Source: Bacteroidia bacterium
Lineage (GTDB): Bacteria > Bacteroidota > Bacteroidia > J057 > JADKCL01
NCBI GenBank assembly: GCA_020635905.1
Contig: JACJYV010000008.1
Span: 248,001 to 312,000 of the forward strand
DNA length: 64,000 nucleotides
Direction of reading: 5' to 3'
Under the pieces are notes generated by a model. The model made no database searches. It was not told where the DNA came from and saw nothing but the letters and a program-made list of their open reading frames with translations. A program made the position numbers and the translations under genes. This document shows positions 35,020-43,422 of the stretch, one piece after another; position 1 is the stretch's first letter, and each line of letters opens with the position of its first letter.

Positions 35020-35772
35020 ATGAAATCATTCTACACTTCCCTGCGGGAAAGCGGCAGGATTCGTTTGTACTCAGCTTTGGCCCTTTCAGTGGCTTTCAGC
35101 GTGGGTCTGGTGGCTTTTCGCATCCTCAAAACCCAACAGGTCACCTACGTTTTTTACCTCTGGAACCTGTTTCTGGCGATTCTGCCCTTTGGAGCCAGTA
35201 CCCTGGTGGTATGGTTTGGGCGGGACCTGAAATCTCCTGTCAACTGGGTGCTGCTGCTGGCCTGGCTGATTTTTCTGCCCAATGCGCCCTACATGATCAC
35301 AGACCTGTTTCACCTGCGGCCGCGGCCCGGGGTGCCGCTTTGGTACGATACCCTGCTCACCCTTTCCTTTGCCTGGAACGGCATGGTGCTGTTTTTCCTC
35401 TCCCTGGGAGATGTGCAGGAAATGGTCAATGGGCGCTTTTCGAAATTCAAAGGTTGGATGGTGGCCCTGGGAGTGATTTTCCTGTGTGGATTTGGCATTT
35501 ACCTGGGCCGCTACCTGCGCTTTAACAGCTGGGATCTGGTGCACGATCCCCTTACTTTACTTCAGGAAATTGCCGACCGTGTAATTCACCCCCTGCGTCA
35601 TGGCAAAACCTGGGGCGTGACCGGCAGTTATGCAGCTTTTCTCACTGTTACCTACCTCCTCTTTCGGGCAGTGACCGGGGTAAATGTCACTGAAAATAAG
35701 CTGGAAAGCTTTGCGAAGCCAGCCCGAATTTCGAATATTGGCTTCAGAAAGCAGAATATTCCCGGATTATGA
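35020..35772 (+). CDS. DUF1361 membrane protein
   Basis: A 250-aa protein with about seven membrane helices. The DUF1361 core is clear: NWVLLLAWLIFLPNAPYMIT followed by DLFHLRPR, WYDTLL, AWNGM, and GRYLRFNSWDL. The function of the family is unknown. It overlaps dgkA by 4 bp (ATGA at 35769), so the two are translated together. Confidence 0.88.
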   Translation: MKSFYTSLRESGRIRLYSALALSVAFSVGLVAFRILKTQQVTYVFYLWNLFLAILPFGASTLVVWFGRDLKSPVNWVLLLAWLIFLPNAPYMITDLFHLRPRPGVPLWYDTLLTLSFAWNGMVLFFLSLGDVQEMVNGRFSKFKGWMVALGVIFLCGFGIYLGRYLRFNSWDLVHDPLTLLQEIADRVIHPLRHGKTWGVTGSYAAFLTVTYLLFRAVTGVNVTENKLESFAKPARISNIGFRKQNIPGL

Positions 35773-36152
35773 AACCTCAGCCCCGAAATCAACTCAGCGC
35801 CCGTATTGCCAGCTTTGGCTATGCCTTCAAAGGAATTCGCACCCTGATTGCCTCCCAACCCAATGCCAGAATCCATCTGCTGGCTACCCTGCTGGTGATC
35901 GGGGCGGGATTTTACTTTGAGGTAAATGCGACAGAATGGTGCCTGCTGGCCTTGTCCATGGGCGGGGTTTGGTTGGGCGAAGGGGTCAACACGGCCCTGG
36001 AATTTGTGGTGGACAAAGTTTCACCCGAGTTTGATCTGCTGGCTGGAAAAGCCAAGGATGTGGCCGCCGCAGCAGTCCTGCTGATGGCCATTGCCTCTGC
36101 AACCGTAGGTTGCATTATTTTCATTCCCAAAATCATAACCCTTTTCACCTGA
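35769..36152 (+). CDS. dgkA: Diacylglycerol/undecaprenol kinase family protein
   Basis: A 127-aa small membrane kinase of the prokaryotic DAGK family. It shows three membrane helices and the signature GEGVNTALEFVVDKV with the later LAGKAKDVAAAAVLL, which carries the active-site residues. Gram-positive-like versions phosphorylate undecaprenol, whereas E. coli DgkA uses diacylglycerol; the sequence does not decide between them. It is coupled to the DUF1361 gene and followed 4 bp later by the DUF6688-like gene. Confidence 0.92.
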   Translation: MKPQPRNQLSARIASFGYAFKGIRTLIASQPNARIHLLATLLVIGAGFYFEVNATEWCLLALSMGGVWLGEGVNTALEFVVDKVSPEFDLLAGKAKDVAAAAVLLMAIASATVGCIIFIPKIITLFT

Positions 36153-36156
36153 AATT

Positions 36157-37260
36157 ATGGGACTCTTTGCCATGATCATTCTTTCACCCCTGGTGATTTA
36201 TGCCCTAATCCAGACGGGAATCAGAGTTTATAAATTCTTTACCCAACCCAATTACCCCCAGGCCGACAAATTCAGCTTTGCTGAAATCGTGTATTGCTAC
36301 GTGACCCCGGTCACGGGTTGTGCGAAAATCTGGTTTTTTGAAAAGGAAAGCGCTTTCAATCCCCAGTGGGCCCCTACCATTGTGATCATGATTGGCATTG
36401 TGAGCGCTTCGTACTGGATTTCCCGCCACGCCAAACACAAAATCGGGCCCCTAATCTTTGCCTTGCTGCCTTTGGGAATGTTGCAGGGAATCATCCTCTA
36501 TGCCGTGTTTTTTGTACATTTTATTTCGGGAAATACCCTGTTGGGAGTGGCCTTTCCCCTGTTTGGCTTTGAATTACTGGCCCCGTTGCCCGCCATATTG
36601 TTTATTCTGGTCGAATTGCAACGTTACCACAATTTCTTCCAGGAAAAATACAGCACTGGCCAGTTTGAAGGGGCAACCCGGCATAAATTTCTGATCAAAA
36701 CCCTTTTGAAGCGCGACTGGATCAGTAATCCCTGGTTCTACGGCTTGTTTTTGCCCTTCATCGCCATTCAGGAAGGTATATTCTGCCTTATGTATCAACG
36801 GCCCGATGCAGTGGTGCAGGCTTTCACCAAAACCTGCGAGTTTTATTTCAGTATCCACGAAAGTTGCTACTCTGGCGGGGAACATTATCTCTGTTCCGTG
36901 GCGGTTTTTGGCAAAAAAGAGTGGGTAAAACCTCAAAGGGCCGGCACCCGCAGGGGAAAACTCATTCTGGTGAACCGTCAGTTGATGGTGGCCAATGCCT
37001 TTGAACAAAGGCTGGAACAGCGCTTTCCGCGCTTTGCCCGCTTCCTGCGCAGGGGTTACGATGCCCTCGACATCCCGGTAACCCGTTGGAGCCGCAAATC
37101 CAGGATCGCCAATTTTCTCTACTTTGCCATGAAGCCCCTGGAATGGCTTTTCCTGCTCTGGTTGTACTTATTTGATCCCGCGCCCGAAAACAGAATTGCC
37201 CGCCAATACCTTCCTTCACCTGCTGAAATGGAAAAATTGGTGCGAAATTTGCAAAATTAA
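36157..37260 (+). CDS. Membrane protein, DUF6688-like
   Basis: A 367-aa protein with five or six membrane helices in the first 220 residues and a cytoplasmic C-terminal domain. The latter has a conserved-looking block: CYSGGEHYLCSVAVFGKK, GTRRGKLILVNRQLMVANAF and FPRFARFLRRGYDALDIP. I recall this pattern from the DUF6688 family but cannot verify it. The Cys/His pair in the first block could bind a metal. It ends a three-gene operon with DUF1361 and dgkA. Confidence 0.7.
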   Translation: MGLFAMIILSPLVIYALIQTGIRVYKFFTQPNYPQADKFSFAEIVYCYVTPVTGCAKIWFFEKESAFNPQWAPTIVIMIGIVSASYWISRHAKHKIGPLIFALLPLGMLQGIILYAVFFVHFISGNTLLGVAFPLFGFELLAPLPAILFILVELQRYHNFFQEKYSTGQFEGATRHKFLIKTLLKRDWISNPWFYGLFLPFIAIQEGIFCLMYQRPDAVVQAFTKTCEFYFSIHESCYSGGEHYLCSVAVFGKKEWVKPQRAGTRRGKLILVNRQLMVANAFEQRLEQRFPRFARFLRRGYDALDIPVTRWSRKSRIANFLYFAMKPLEWLFLLWLYLFDPAPENRIARQYLPSPAEMEKLVRNLQN

Positions 37261-37329
37261 GTTGTTTCCAGCCCATGGGAACCCGCGGAAAACAATAGTT
37301 TCCAAAAATTCACTTAAATTGGAATTGCT

Positions 37330-39384
37330 TTGGGGCGAAAAAGACCATATTGGAGAACCAGCACAGCATTTTTACTGCTGCTCGGCCTGCTTTTTTCCCT
37401 TTCTGCCCAGAATCTTGTTGAACGAAATACCCAAAGGGTTCAATTCAAAAATATCCGCCTTCAGAATAATCAGGTTGAAAATGAGATTCACGGATTCAGA
37501 ATCACTTACGACCTGTATTTTGATTACTCCGTAAAGCAATTCAAAAATGAGGTCCCTAAAGACGGGATTTCTTACCGCATTCTGGCCTACCTCAACGAAA
37601 GTTCTGGCCTCCGCGTGCCTGCAGTGCCTGATGCGCGCGAACTCAGGGCTGATGATGGGTATGTGTTTGGAAAGGGATTTTCACCCCTCAAAGACGACCA
37701 AAAGGTCCTGCCCAATCAATCCATTTTCATTCCCTGGTATGCACTGGCCCTCCCAAAAGGGACCAATTACCTCAAAGTAAGGCTGGAAGCCCGCGATCCC
37801 AACCACGAGGTCGTGCTGGGCCAGGGCACCTCAGACGTGGTGCAACTCGATAAGCCCGCAGCCCTGCAAATGCGCATCCTGATGTACGAATTTGAGGTAA
37901 ATCGCTACGATTATAATAACGAAAACTGGGATTATTACTTTATCAATCCCGCCGAGGCCAATCCCGATCCCAAATGGGTCGTGATCAGGGGCAATACAGA
38001 AGTGCATTCCTCAGAAAGGCAAAAAAACACCTACATTTATTCGGGCGGTCCCAACGATCACACGGGCTATTTTACCCTTTCCCAGGACGATCAGGTGCAT
38101 TTATTTGTGCGGGAATTTGATGTCACCACGCTTTCTGACAAGGTTGGTGAATTGATTATCAATCCTTTTAAACCTGATTACCCTTTTGGCAAACGGCAGA
38201 ATGTGACCTTTGACAAGGTTGACCGCATGGATTTCCTGGTGGAACAGCTGGGCAACACCAGCGCCCGCCTGGGAGCGATCAAAATTGAGCCTGATGTGAC
38301 CTTTGAGGGCATGAGCGGCATTTTTCTGATTACCAATTACGAGTTGGAGAGGGCCGAGGCCAGTCAGCAATTTCTGGGGAAACTCTACCTGCAGGATGAA
38401 AATCGTCCGCCCATTCCGCATGTTTACCCGGTCAACGGAAACGCCCAACACGATAAAAACGGGGAATTCAAACTTACGGGAGGAGCTGAGGGAACCCTCA
38501 AAATCTTTGTGCCTCACCATGTGCTTTCCCAGCTACCCGCTGAAGGTGGTTCGATCATCATTCGCATTGAGACGGAAATCCAGGGTCAGCGCTTTCTGGC
38601 TGCCCATACCAAGGCCAAAGCCGAGCCCCGCAAAACCTACATTCACGACCTGACCTTTCCCTCGATCAAAATCCAGCCCAACCTGGTGGAAGGCATCAGT
38701 GGCATCACCATAGATTTCAGGTACCAGCTTCCCGCTGGCTATTTTGACCGCCTGGTGGATGCCTCCTACTCCATGGACCCCGAATTTCTGGTGGATTTGC
38801 TGCCCCTTTCCACGGGCATGGCCCGTCTGGTCAAAGGAGAGGGCGTCTCCTTTTCCAACGGCAAACTGGACCTCGAATATGGCAAAACAGAAGGTGGCGG
38901 TCAGTTTTTCGTGCCCTTCCACAGCCTGGCCAAACCCGCTGGACAATACCCCGTTACGGCCAGATTTACCAGCAATATGGCCCTGGGAGGAAAAGTCACG
39001 GTCATTGGCAAAGACGAAAAAAGCCAACGGATTGAATTTCCCGAACTCGACTCAATCAGGATTTATTTCAGCGAACTGAAAACCAAAGGAGCCGCGGAAA
39101 GCAGCCGCAAAATCAGTTGGCGGGTCAGTTTGGGCACCCGGGTGCTCTATACTTCCGTTTCGGGAAAAGGCCGCAACCGCCTCTTCTGGGACGCTGATCA
39201 GGTCGGCACCGTGCGGGGATCAGTCAATGACCGGGTAAAAATCGAACTGGTGAATGCAGGCGTACTCAACGACGACCTGATCGAATCCTGGGAATTCAGC
39301 CTGAGCGAGTTGCGTGCCATGCGGGGTGAAAAGCTCAAACTCAAATCCTTCAGAGTGAGGAAACTGGCGGGCATGGTTTTTTGA
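37330..39384 (+). CDS. Large secreted protein of unknown function
   Basis: A 684-aa protein that must start at a TTG (37330): an in-frame stop lies at 37315, the next ATG is about 200 codons in, and the TTG start gives a proper signal peptide (GRKRPYWRTSTAFLLLLGLL, cleaved near LSAQ). The mature protein is mostly beta-strand by appearance, with several modules starting with a hydrophobic strand and ending in F-VPxH-like motifs (FIPWYAL, IFVPHHVL, FFVPFHSL), suggesting three related repeats of about 150 residues. No T9SS tail is present. It is followed by a TPR gene 36 bp later. I do not recognise a family. Confidence 0.75.
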   Translation: MGRKRPYWRTSTAFLLLLGLLFSLSAQNLVERNTQRVQFKNIRLQNNQVENEIHGFRITYDLYFDYSVKQFKNEVPKDGISYRILAYLNESSGLRVPAVPDARELRADDGYVFGKGFSPLKDDQKVLPNQSIFIPWYALALPKGTNYLKVRLEARDPNHEVVLGQGTSDVVQLDKPAALQMRILMYEFEVNRYDYNNENWDYYFINPAEANPDPKWVVIRGNTEVHSSERQKNTYIYSGGPNDHTGYFTLSQDDQVHLFVREFDVTTLSDKVGELIINPFKPDYPFGKRQNVTFDKVDRMDFLVEQLGNTSARLGAIKIEPDVTFEGMSGIFLITNYELERAEASQQFLGKLYLQDENRPPIPHVYPVNGNAQHDKNGEFKLTGGAEGTLKIFVPHHVLSQLPAEGGSIIIRIETEIQGQRFLAAHTKAKAEPRKTYIHDLTFPSIKIQPNLVEGISGITIDFRYQLPAGYFDRLVDASYSMDPEFLVDLLPLSTGMARLVKGEGVSFSNGKLDLEYGKTEGGGQFFVPFHSLAKPAGQYPVTARFTSNMALGGKVTVIGKDEKSQRIEFPELDSIRIYFSELKTKGAAESSRKISWRVSLGTRVLYTSVSGKGRNRLFWDADQVGTVRGSVNDRVKIELVNAGVLNDDLIESWEFSLSELRAMRGEKLKLKSFRVRKLAGMVF

Positions 39385-39420
39385 AAGGAATTGGGTAAAA
39401 TTTCCTAACTTTTGCTTCGC

Positions 39421-40425
39421 ATGAGACCGCTGACCTTACTTTCCCTGCTTGCATTCCTGCCCGGAATTCTGCTTTCCCAGGTACTTCACACACCCCGGGA
39501 GGTCATTGAGCGAATGTCTGATTCGAAGGTGACTTACACCCTGGAAAGCCTTGAAAAATGGAATTCAACCCAGACTTACGCCAAGGTAAATGATTACTTT
39601 ACCCATCCCGAAGAAGTGGAAGGGGAAATTTCCATTGAACACTATGAACTGGGCCCATATGGCAAAAGATCCTGGCAACTGGCAGAGGAGGCCATGCAAA
39701 AGGAGGACCTGAGCGCAGCCCGGGAAAATTATAAGCTGGTGATCCAGAATCAACCCGATTACGCGCCGGCCTATACGGCTGTGGGCCTCACCTTCAGCCG
39801 CCAGGGCGACCGCATTGAGGCTATCCGTTATTTTGAGCAGGCCATTGAGATCAATTTTTTTGACTATCTGGCCCATTGGTCGCTGGCTCTGAGCTTGTGG
39901 GAGGAGAAAAAGAAGGAAAAAGCTGCCCAGGAAATCGCCATTGCCTGGGTGCTCAACCGCAACGAGCCCCGTCTGGAAGCAGATGTGAAACGCATTTTCA
40001 AGACCAGCGGCCGCAAACTGAAGGAATGGAATTTTGACCCGCAATGCACCATCCAAAAACTGGACAAAGAAATCAAAATTGCCTCCCACGCAGACTGGAT
40101 GCCTTATGCAATGGTGAAGGCTTTGTGGAAATTTGAACCCGGCTACGCCGAAGAAATGGGTGGCCCACAAGAATGGAACACCACGGAGGAGCGGGAGGCC
40201 CTTTTCAATCTGATTCTCCTGCACACAGACGAAAATGGAAAGGTGATCAGCAAGGATCCCGCCATTCAGTACCTCTGGAAGGCAATGGAGGATAAATTTC
40301 TGATCGAATACATCATTTTTGAAATCTGGCTGCGCCAGGAACCTCTGATCGCCTTCACCCAGCCCAAAGAAGCCGTGCTGAAGCTCGCAACCTACGTCCT
40401 TTCTGTTCGGGGAAGCCAGCCCTGA
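39421..40425 (+). CDS. Secreted TPR protein
   Basis: A 334-aa protein starting at the ATG at 39421 (an in-frame TTG three codons earlier is less likely), with a signal peptide MRPLTLLSLLAFLPGILLSQ. Residues about 85-185 contain two to three tetratricopeptide repeats (AARENYKLVIQNQPDYAPAY, then QGDRIEAIRYFEQAIEIN). The C-terminal 130 residues are helical and unclassified. It probably works with the preceding secreted protein; both lie on one transcript. TPRs suggest a scaffold role in the periplasm. Confidence 0.8.
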   Translation: MRPLTLLSLLAFLPGILLSQVLHTPREVIERMSDSKVTYTLESLEKWNSTQTYAKVNDYFTHPEEVEGEISIEHYELGPYGKRSWQLAEEAMQKEDLSAARENYKLVIQNQPDYAPAYTAVGLTFSRQGDRIEAIRYFEQAIEINFFDYLAHWSLALSLWEEKKKEKAAQEIAIAWVLNRNEPRLEADVKRIFKTSGRKLKEWNFDPQCTIQKLDKEIKIASHADWMPYAMVKALWKFEPGYAEEMGGPQEWNTTEEREALFNLILLHTDENGKVISKDPAIQYLWKAMEDKFLIEYIIFEIWLRQEPLIAFTQPKEAVLKLATYVLSVRGSQP

Positions 40426-40438
40426 TCACTGGATTAAT

Positions 40439-40505
40439 ACCACTGAGAACACTGAGATTTTGGGGTCCACAATTCCGGGCACGAAACGGAGGAGGACACA
40501 GAGGC
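40439..40505. repeat. Intergenic direct repeat, copy 1
   Basis: The pair shares ACCACTGAGAACAC, TTGGGGTCCACAATTCCGGG, then GAGG/GAGA-ACACAGAGGC. Copy 2 lies at 40560-40627. A separate GCTCGCAG-rich low-complexity block follows at 40663-40693. No gene is seen in 40426-40699. Confidence 0.7.
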
Positions 40506-40559
40506 AAAGCGCTAAATCGCCCTGTTACCTTGAGGCCTGAAGCTTGAAACTGGATGAAA

Positions 40560-40627
40560 ACCACTGAGAACACAGAGTTTTTTGGGGTCCACAATTCCGG
40601 GCACAAGCCAAAGGAGAACACAGAGGC
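40560..40627. repeat. Intergenic direct repeat, copy 2
   Basis: About 85% alike to 40439-40505 with the same order of blocks. The sequence type (ACTGAGAACACAGAG with AGAACACAGAGGC) belongs to a kind of short dispersed repeat common between genes of environmental bacteria. Confidence 0.7.
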
Positions 40628-40699
40628 TTTTCGCTTACCTACCCAATAAGCTGCCCCGATTTGCTCGCAGCTCGCAGCCTGAAGCTCGCAGCTAAATAA

Positions 40700-41095
40700 T
40701 TACTCAATCATAATCCTGTCCTTGCCGAAGAACTGGGGCGCCTGGATGGAAAGCACGGCCATGGTGCGGCCTTTCACTTTTACTGAGTGGGGCGTACCCT
40801 GGGGAATAAAAATCAAATCTCCCTTGCGCACCATAAATTCGCGGTCGCCCAGGCGCATCAGGCCCTTCCCGCGCAATATCAGGACATGCTCAGAGTGGCT
40901 GTCGTGTTTGTGCAACTTCACACTTTTGCGAATCCAGATCAGAAAACTGCTGGCGTGAGGGTCAGATTCGAGGGGAACCACCTTGATATTGATCAGTCCC
41001 TGGCCGGGCCGCAACTTGTGGAGGGCAGGATGATTCTGGGAAAAAGCTGGCAGCACAGCCACAGAAAGCAGAAGGAGCAGGAAAATCTGGCGCAT
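40700..41095 (-). CDS. Secreted cupin-domain protein
   Basis: A 131-aa protein with a signal peptide (cleaved near VLPAFSQ) and a single cupin domain. Cupin motif 1 is visible as LHKHDSHSEHVLILRGKG (His and Glu metal ligands) and motif 2 as GDLIFIPQGTPHSV (last ligand His). It is periplasmic or extracellular. Family members range from enzymes to sugar- or metal-binding proteins, and the substrate cannot be predicted. It is a single gene facing away from the GbsR operon. Confidence 0.85.
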   Translation of the reverse strand: MRQIFLLLLLSVAVLPAFSQNHPALHKLRPGQGLINIKVVPLESDPHASSFLIWIRKSVKLHKHDSHSEHVLILRGKGLMRLGDREFMVRKGDLIFIPQGTPHSVKVKGRTMAVLSIQAPQFFGKDRIMIE

Positions 41096-41223
41096 GGAAA
41101 TTATTTTTGAAGGTAAAAATTAGGCAGAGGCGGGGAATAAAGCAAAATGAAAAGAAGGAGAGCAGGCAAATCAGTTAATTTTCCTGTCATAAAAAAATCT
41201 TGATGGAAAAATAAAAAAATGAA

Positions 41224-41245
41224 ACTTTCAATTCTTTTTGAAAGT
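41224..41245. promoter_or_regulatory. Palindromic operator A of the GbsR-type regulator
   Basis: ACTTTCAA-N6-TTGAAAGT, a perfect 8-bp inverted repeat, overlapping a TATAAT-like element just downstream. It lies 27 bp before the regulator start. The half-site TTTCAA recurs at 41797 and 42650. Confidence 0.6.
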
Positions 41246-41272
41246 ATAATACAAAAACACTATACTTGTATC

Positions 41273-41779
41273 ATGGAAATCGCAGAAGGAAAAGAAAAGT
41301 TTTTACAGGCCTGGGGCACGATGGGGTCAAGTTGGGGAATTTCACGCACCATGGCGTCTATTCATGCTTTATTGCTGATCTCCAAAGATCCCATTTGTGC
41401 AGAAACCGTGATGGAGGAATTGCAGATTTCCCGCGGAAACGCCAACATGAACCTGCGCGCCCTGATCGACTGGGGTCTGGTAAAAAAGGAATTCAAACCA
41501 GGTGAACGCAAAGAATTTTTCACCGCGGTCAAAGACATCTGGGAAGTGGCCCGTTGCATCATGGCCCAGCGCAAGCGCCGGGAACTGGAACCCATGCTTG
41601 ATGTACTTGCCCAGGTGAGCCAGGTAAAAGCCGACAAAGACGACGCTGAGGCCCAGGAGTTTAAACGCGCCATTGCCGACATCTCCAAATTCGCCGAACA
41701 TTCAGACAAAATTTTTGAGCGCATGATCAAATCAGACAGCAACTGGTTTTTTCAGAGTCTGCTGAAGCTGCTCAAATAA
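41273..41779 (+). CDS. GbsR/MarR-family transcriptional regulator
   Basis: A 168-aa regulator. The start is set at 41273 (MEIAEGKEKF), the usual family start; an in-frame ATG at 41219 would place the operator inside the gene. The winged helix is visible: WGISRTMASIHALLLISKDP, AETVMEELQISRGNANMNLR with ALIDWGLV, then KEFKPGERKEFFTAVKDIW. The C-terminal helices probably serve in dimerisation. GbsR-like proteins repress osmolyte or membrane genes. Three matching palindromes upstream of this gene and the next two indicate autoregulation and a local regulon. Confidence 0.88.
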   Translation: MEIAEGKEKFLQAWGTMGSSWGISRTMASIHALLLISKDPICAETVMEELQISRGNANMNLRALIDWGLVKKEFKPGERKEFFTAVKDIWEVARCIMAQRKRRELEPMLDVLAQVSQVKADKDDAEAQEFKRAIADISKFAEHSDKIFERMIKSDSNWFFQSLLKLLK

Positions 41780-41796
41780 AAAAATTTACACAAAAT

Positions 41797-41816
41797 GTTT
41801 CAAAATTTATTGAAAC
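41797..41816. promoter_or_regulatory. Palindromic operator B
   Basis: GTTTCAA-N6-TTGAAAC, perfect 7-bp arms, ending 1 bp before the ATG of the DCC-family gene at 41818. Binding here would block translation-initiation-proximal transcription. Confidence 0.55.
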
Positions 41817-41817
41817 T

Positions 41818-42645
41818 ATGGAAACCTTAAACACAAAAACCCTCCTTTACGACCATGAATGCCCCCTGTGCAGTTGGTACACGGAAAAATTCATGGAAAT
41901 GGGCGTACTTGGTGCCAACGGACGCACACCTTTTGAAAAGGTGCCTGAAAGCCTGGTTTGCCAGTTTGATCCCGACCGGGCCCGCCACGAAATCGCTCTG
42001 GTAGACGACCAGGGAGCAGAAACCCTTTATGGCATAGACAGCCTGTTTCTGATTGTGGGCACGGCCGCCCCTGTTTTACAGCCTGTTTTGCGCTTTGCCC
42101 CATTTCGCAAGGCCATGCAGGGATTGTACAACTTCATCAGCTACAACCGCCGGGTAATTGCGGGGCAAAGCAGTTCGGGCGCCTGCGCCCCTGATTTTCA
42201 CCTGGGCTGGCGCCTGGCTTATGTGGCGTTTGCCGCCACCCTGTACTTTCTGAGCGCCTGGGCGCTGGGTACCCTGGCCATGGGCCATGGCCTTGAATTT
42301 CAGGCAGGCCCGCAGGGCCTGGCGGGCATTTTCCTGGCCGCATATCTCCCCCACCTGGCCTTTGGACTGGTCAAACTTAGGACCCACAACGACTTCATTG
42401 GCCACCTGGCCACTACCATGATCATCCATGCAGGCATCATTCTGGTAAGCCTGCTTCCCCTGGCCTTCGGCATGGGTGGAATGACAATTGTGGTCAATAT
42501 GATTGGCCTTGTGGTGAGCAATGCTGTGCTGCTGAATCGCTTGCAGGTGCTCAAAATGTCGGCTTTGCCTGCCATTGCCCTGATCCCAACCCAGTTGGCC
42601 ATGACCTTCCTGACCCTCAATTTCCATGTGCTTTTTTTTGCCTGA
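41818..42645 (+). CDS. DCC-family thiol-disulfide oxidoreductase fused to a membrane domain
   Basis: A 275-aa protein. The N-terminal 120 residues match the DCC/DUF393 family: LLYDHECPLCSWYTEKF with a CxxC motif, then YGIDSLFLI. The C-terminal half has five or six membrane helices. Characterised members are few; the CxxC suggests thiol redox activity. It is controlled by a palindrome matching that of the GbsR-like regulator next to it. Confidence 0.8.
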   Translation: METLNTKTLLYDHECPLCSWYTEKFMEMGVLGANGRTPFEKVPESLVCQFDPDRARHEIALVDDQGAETLYGIDSLFLIVGTAAPVLQPVLRFAPFRKAMQGLYNFISYNRRVIAGQSSSGACAPDFHLGWRLAYVAFAATLYFLSAWALGTLAMGHGLEFQAGPQGLAGIFLAAYLPHLAFGLVKLRTHNDFIGHLATTMIIHAGIILVSLLPLAFGMGGMTIVVNMIGLVVSNAVLLNRLQVLKMSALPAIALIPTQLAMTFLTLNFHVLFFA

Positions 42646-42649
42646 CATC

Positions 42650-42667
42650 TTTCAAAATTTACTGAAA
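42650..42667. promoter_or_regulatory. Palindromic operator C
   Basis: TTTCAA-N6-CTGAAA, one mismatch from the TTTCAA-N6-TTGAAA consensus of operators A and B, with the same AATTTA-like spacer as B. It ends 18 bp before the ATG at 42686. Confidence 0.5.
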
Positions 42668-42685
42668 CTTCAAAACATAATCACC

Positions 42686-43144
42686 ATGAAACGCTCCCTT
42701 AAACCCCTCGCTCTGGTTCTTGTACCTGCAATTCTGGCCATTATGGCCTGGGTCCTCATTGTCAATCCAGGATTGGGACTGACCGTGGCATTATTTCTCT
42801 TTTGGGGATCCTTTACTCTTACTGCCGCCCTGATTCCTGCCCTTTTGGTTTCCGTCTTCACGGGCTTCAAAAACTTTGTTTTTGCCTGGGCAGGTACCTG
42901 GCTGGGAGCCGTCTCAGGGTTGATGGCAGGCGGAATCGCCTGGAATATTCTGGATTTGGCCGACGACCCTGGCAGTGTGGTAGTTACCGCCGCCTTTACC
43001 CTCGACACCCTGGGGGGTGCCGTCATGGGAGCCAATTTCAAAGGCTTTAAGAAAGAGGCAAAAGTGGCCCAGAGCCAGGATTTGGGATATGTACATGACC
43101 TCAATCCTTCCCATTCAACCCATGAAATTTCCATCCCTTCCTGA
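42686..43144 (+). CDS. Hypothetical membrane protein
   Basis: A 152-aa protein starting at the ATG at 42686 (an in-frame GTG at 42626 lies inside the previous gene). It has three to four membrane helices between residues 8 and 110 and a polar tail ending in THEISIPS. No family is recognised. An operator of the local regulon lies just upstream, linking it to the GbsR-like regulator and the DCC protein. Confidence 0.7.
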   Translation: MKRSLKPLALVLVPAILAIMAWVLIVNPGLGLTVALFLFWGSFTLTAALIPALLVSVFTGFKNFVFAWAGTWLGAVSGLMAGGIAWNILDLADDPGSVVVTAAFTLDTLGGAVMGANFKGFKKEAKVAQSQDLGYVHDLNPSHSTHEISIPS

Positions 43145-43163
43145 TCTTTCATCTTGAAAACAA

Positions 43164-43349
43164 ATGAAATTCCTCCTCCCCTACCGCACCAATGGGCATT
43201 TGCTCAAATTTTGCCTCCTCCTGTTCGTAATGGGCAGCCTGATTATGTCCTTCAGTTCAGCAACAGACGGCCAGGAATTTCTGCAAGTCCTGTTATGGCT
43301 CCTTTTAGTGGCACTCCTTCAGAGGGTAATCACACTTCCCTTTGGATAG
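43164..43349 (+). CDS. Small membrane protein
   Basis: A 61-aa frame with two hydrophobic segments (about residues 13-31 and 39-55). It starts 19 bp after the preceding stop. The composition is typical of small two-helix membrane proteins; no family is recognised. Confidence 0.5.
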   Translation: MKFLLPYRTNGHLLKFCLLLFVMGSLIMSFSSATDGQEFLQVLLWLLLVALLQRVITLPFG

Positions 43350-43422
43350 GTCATTGCCCAGCAATGCACGGAAGAGGTATTTTGAAATTTTATTTCCTCC
43401 CACTTAATCCTAACTTTCCGCC

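Noticed and set aside
41219..41272. Longer start for the GbsR-type regulator
   Set aside because: It would put the palindromic operator inside the coding region and add residues not found in the family.
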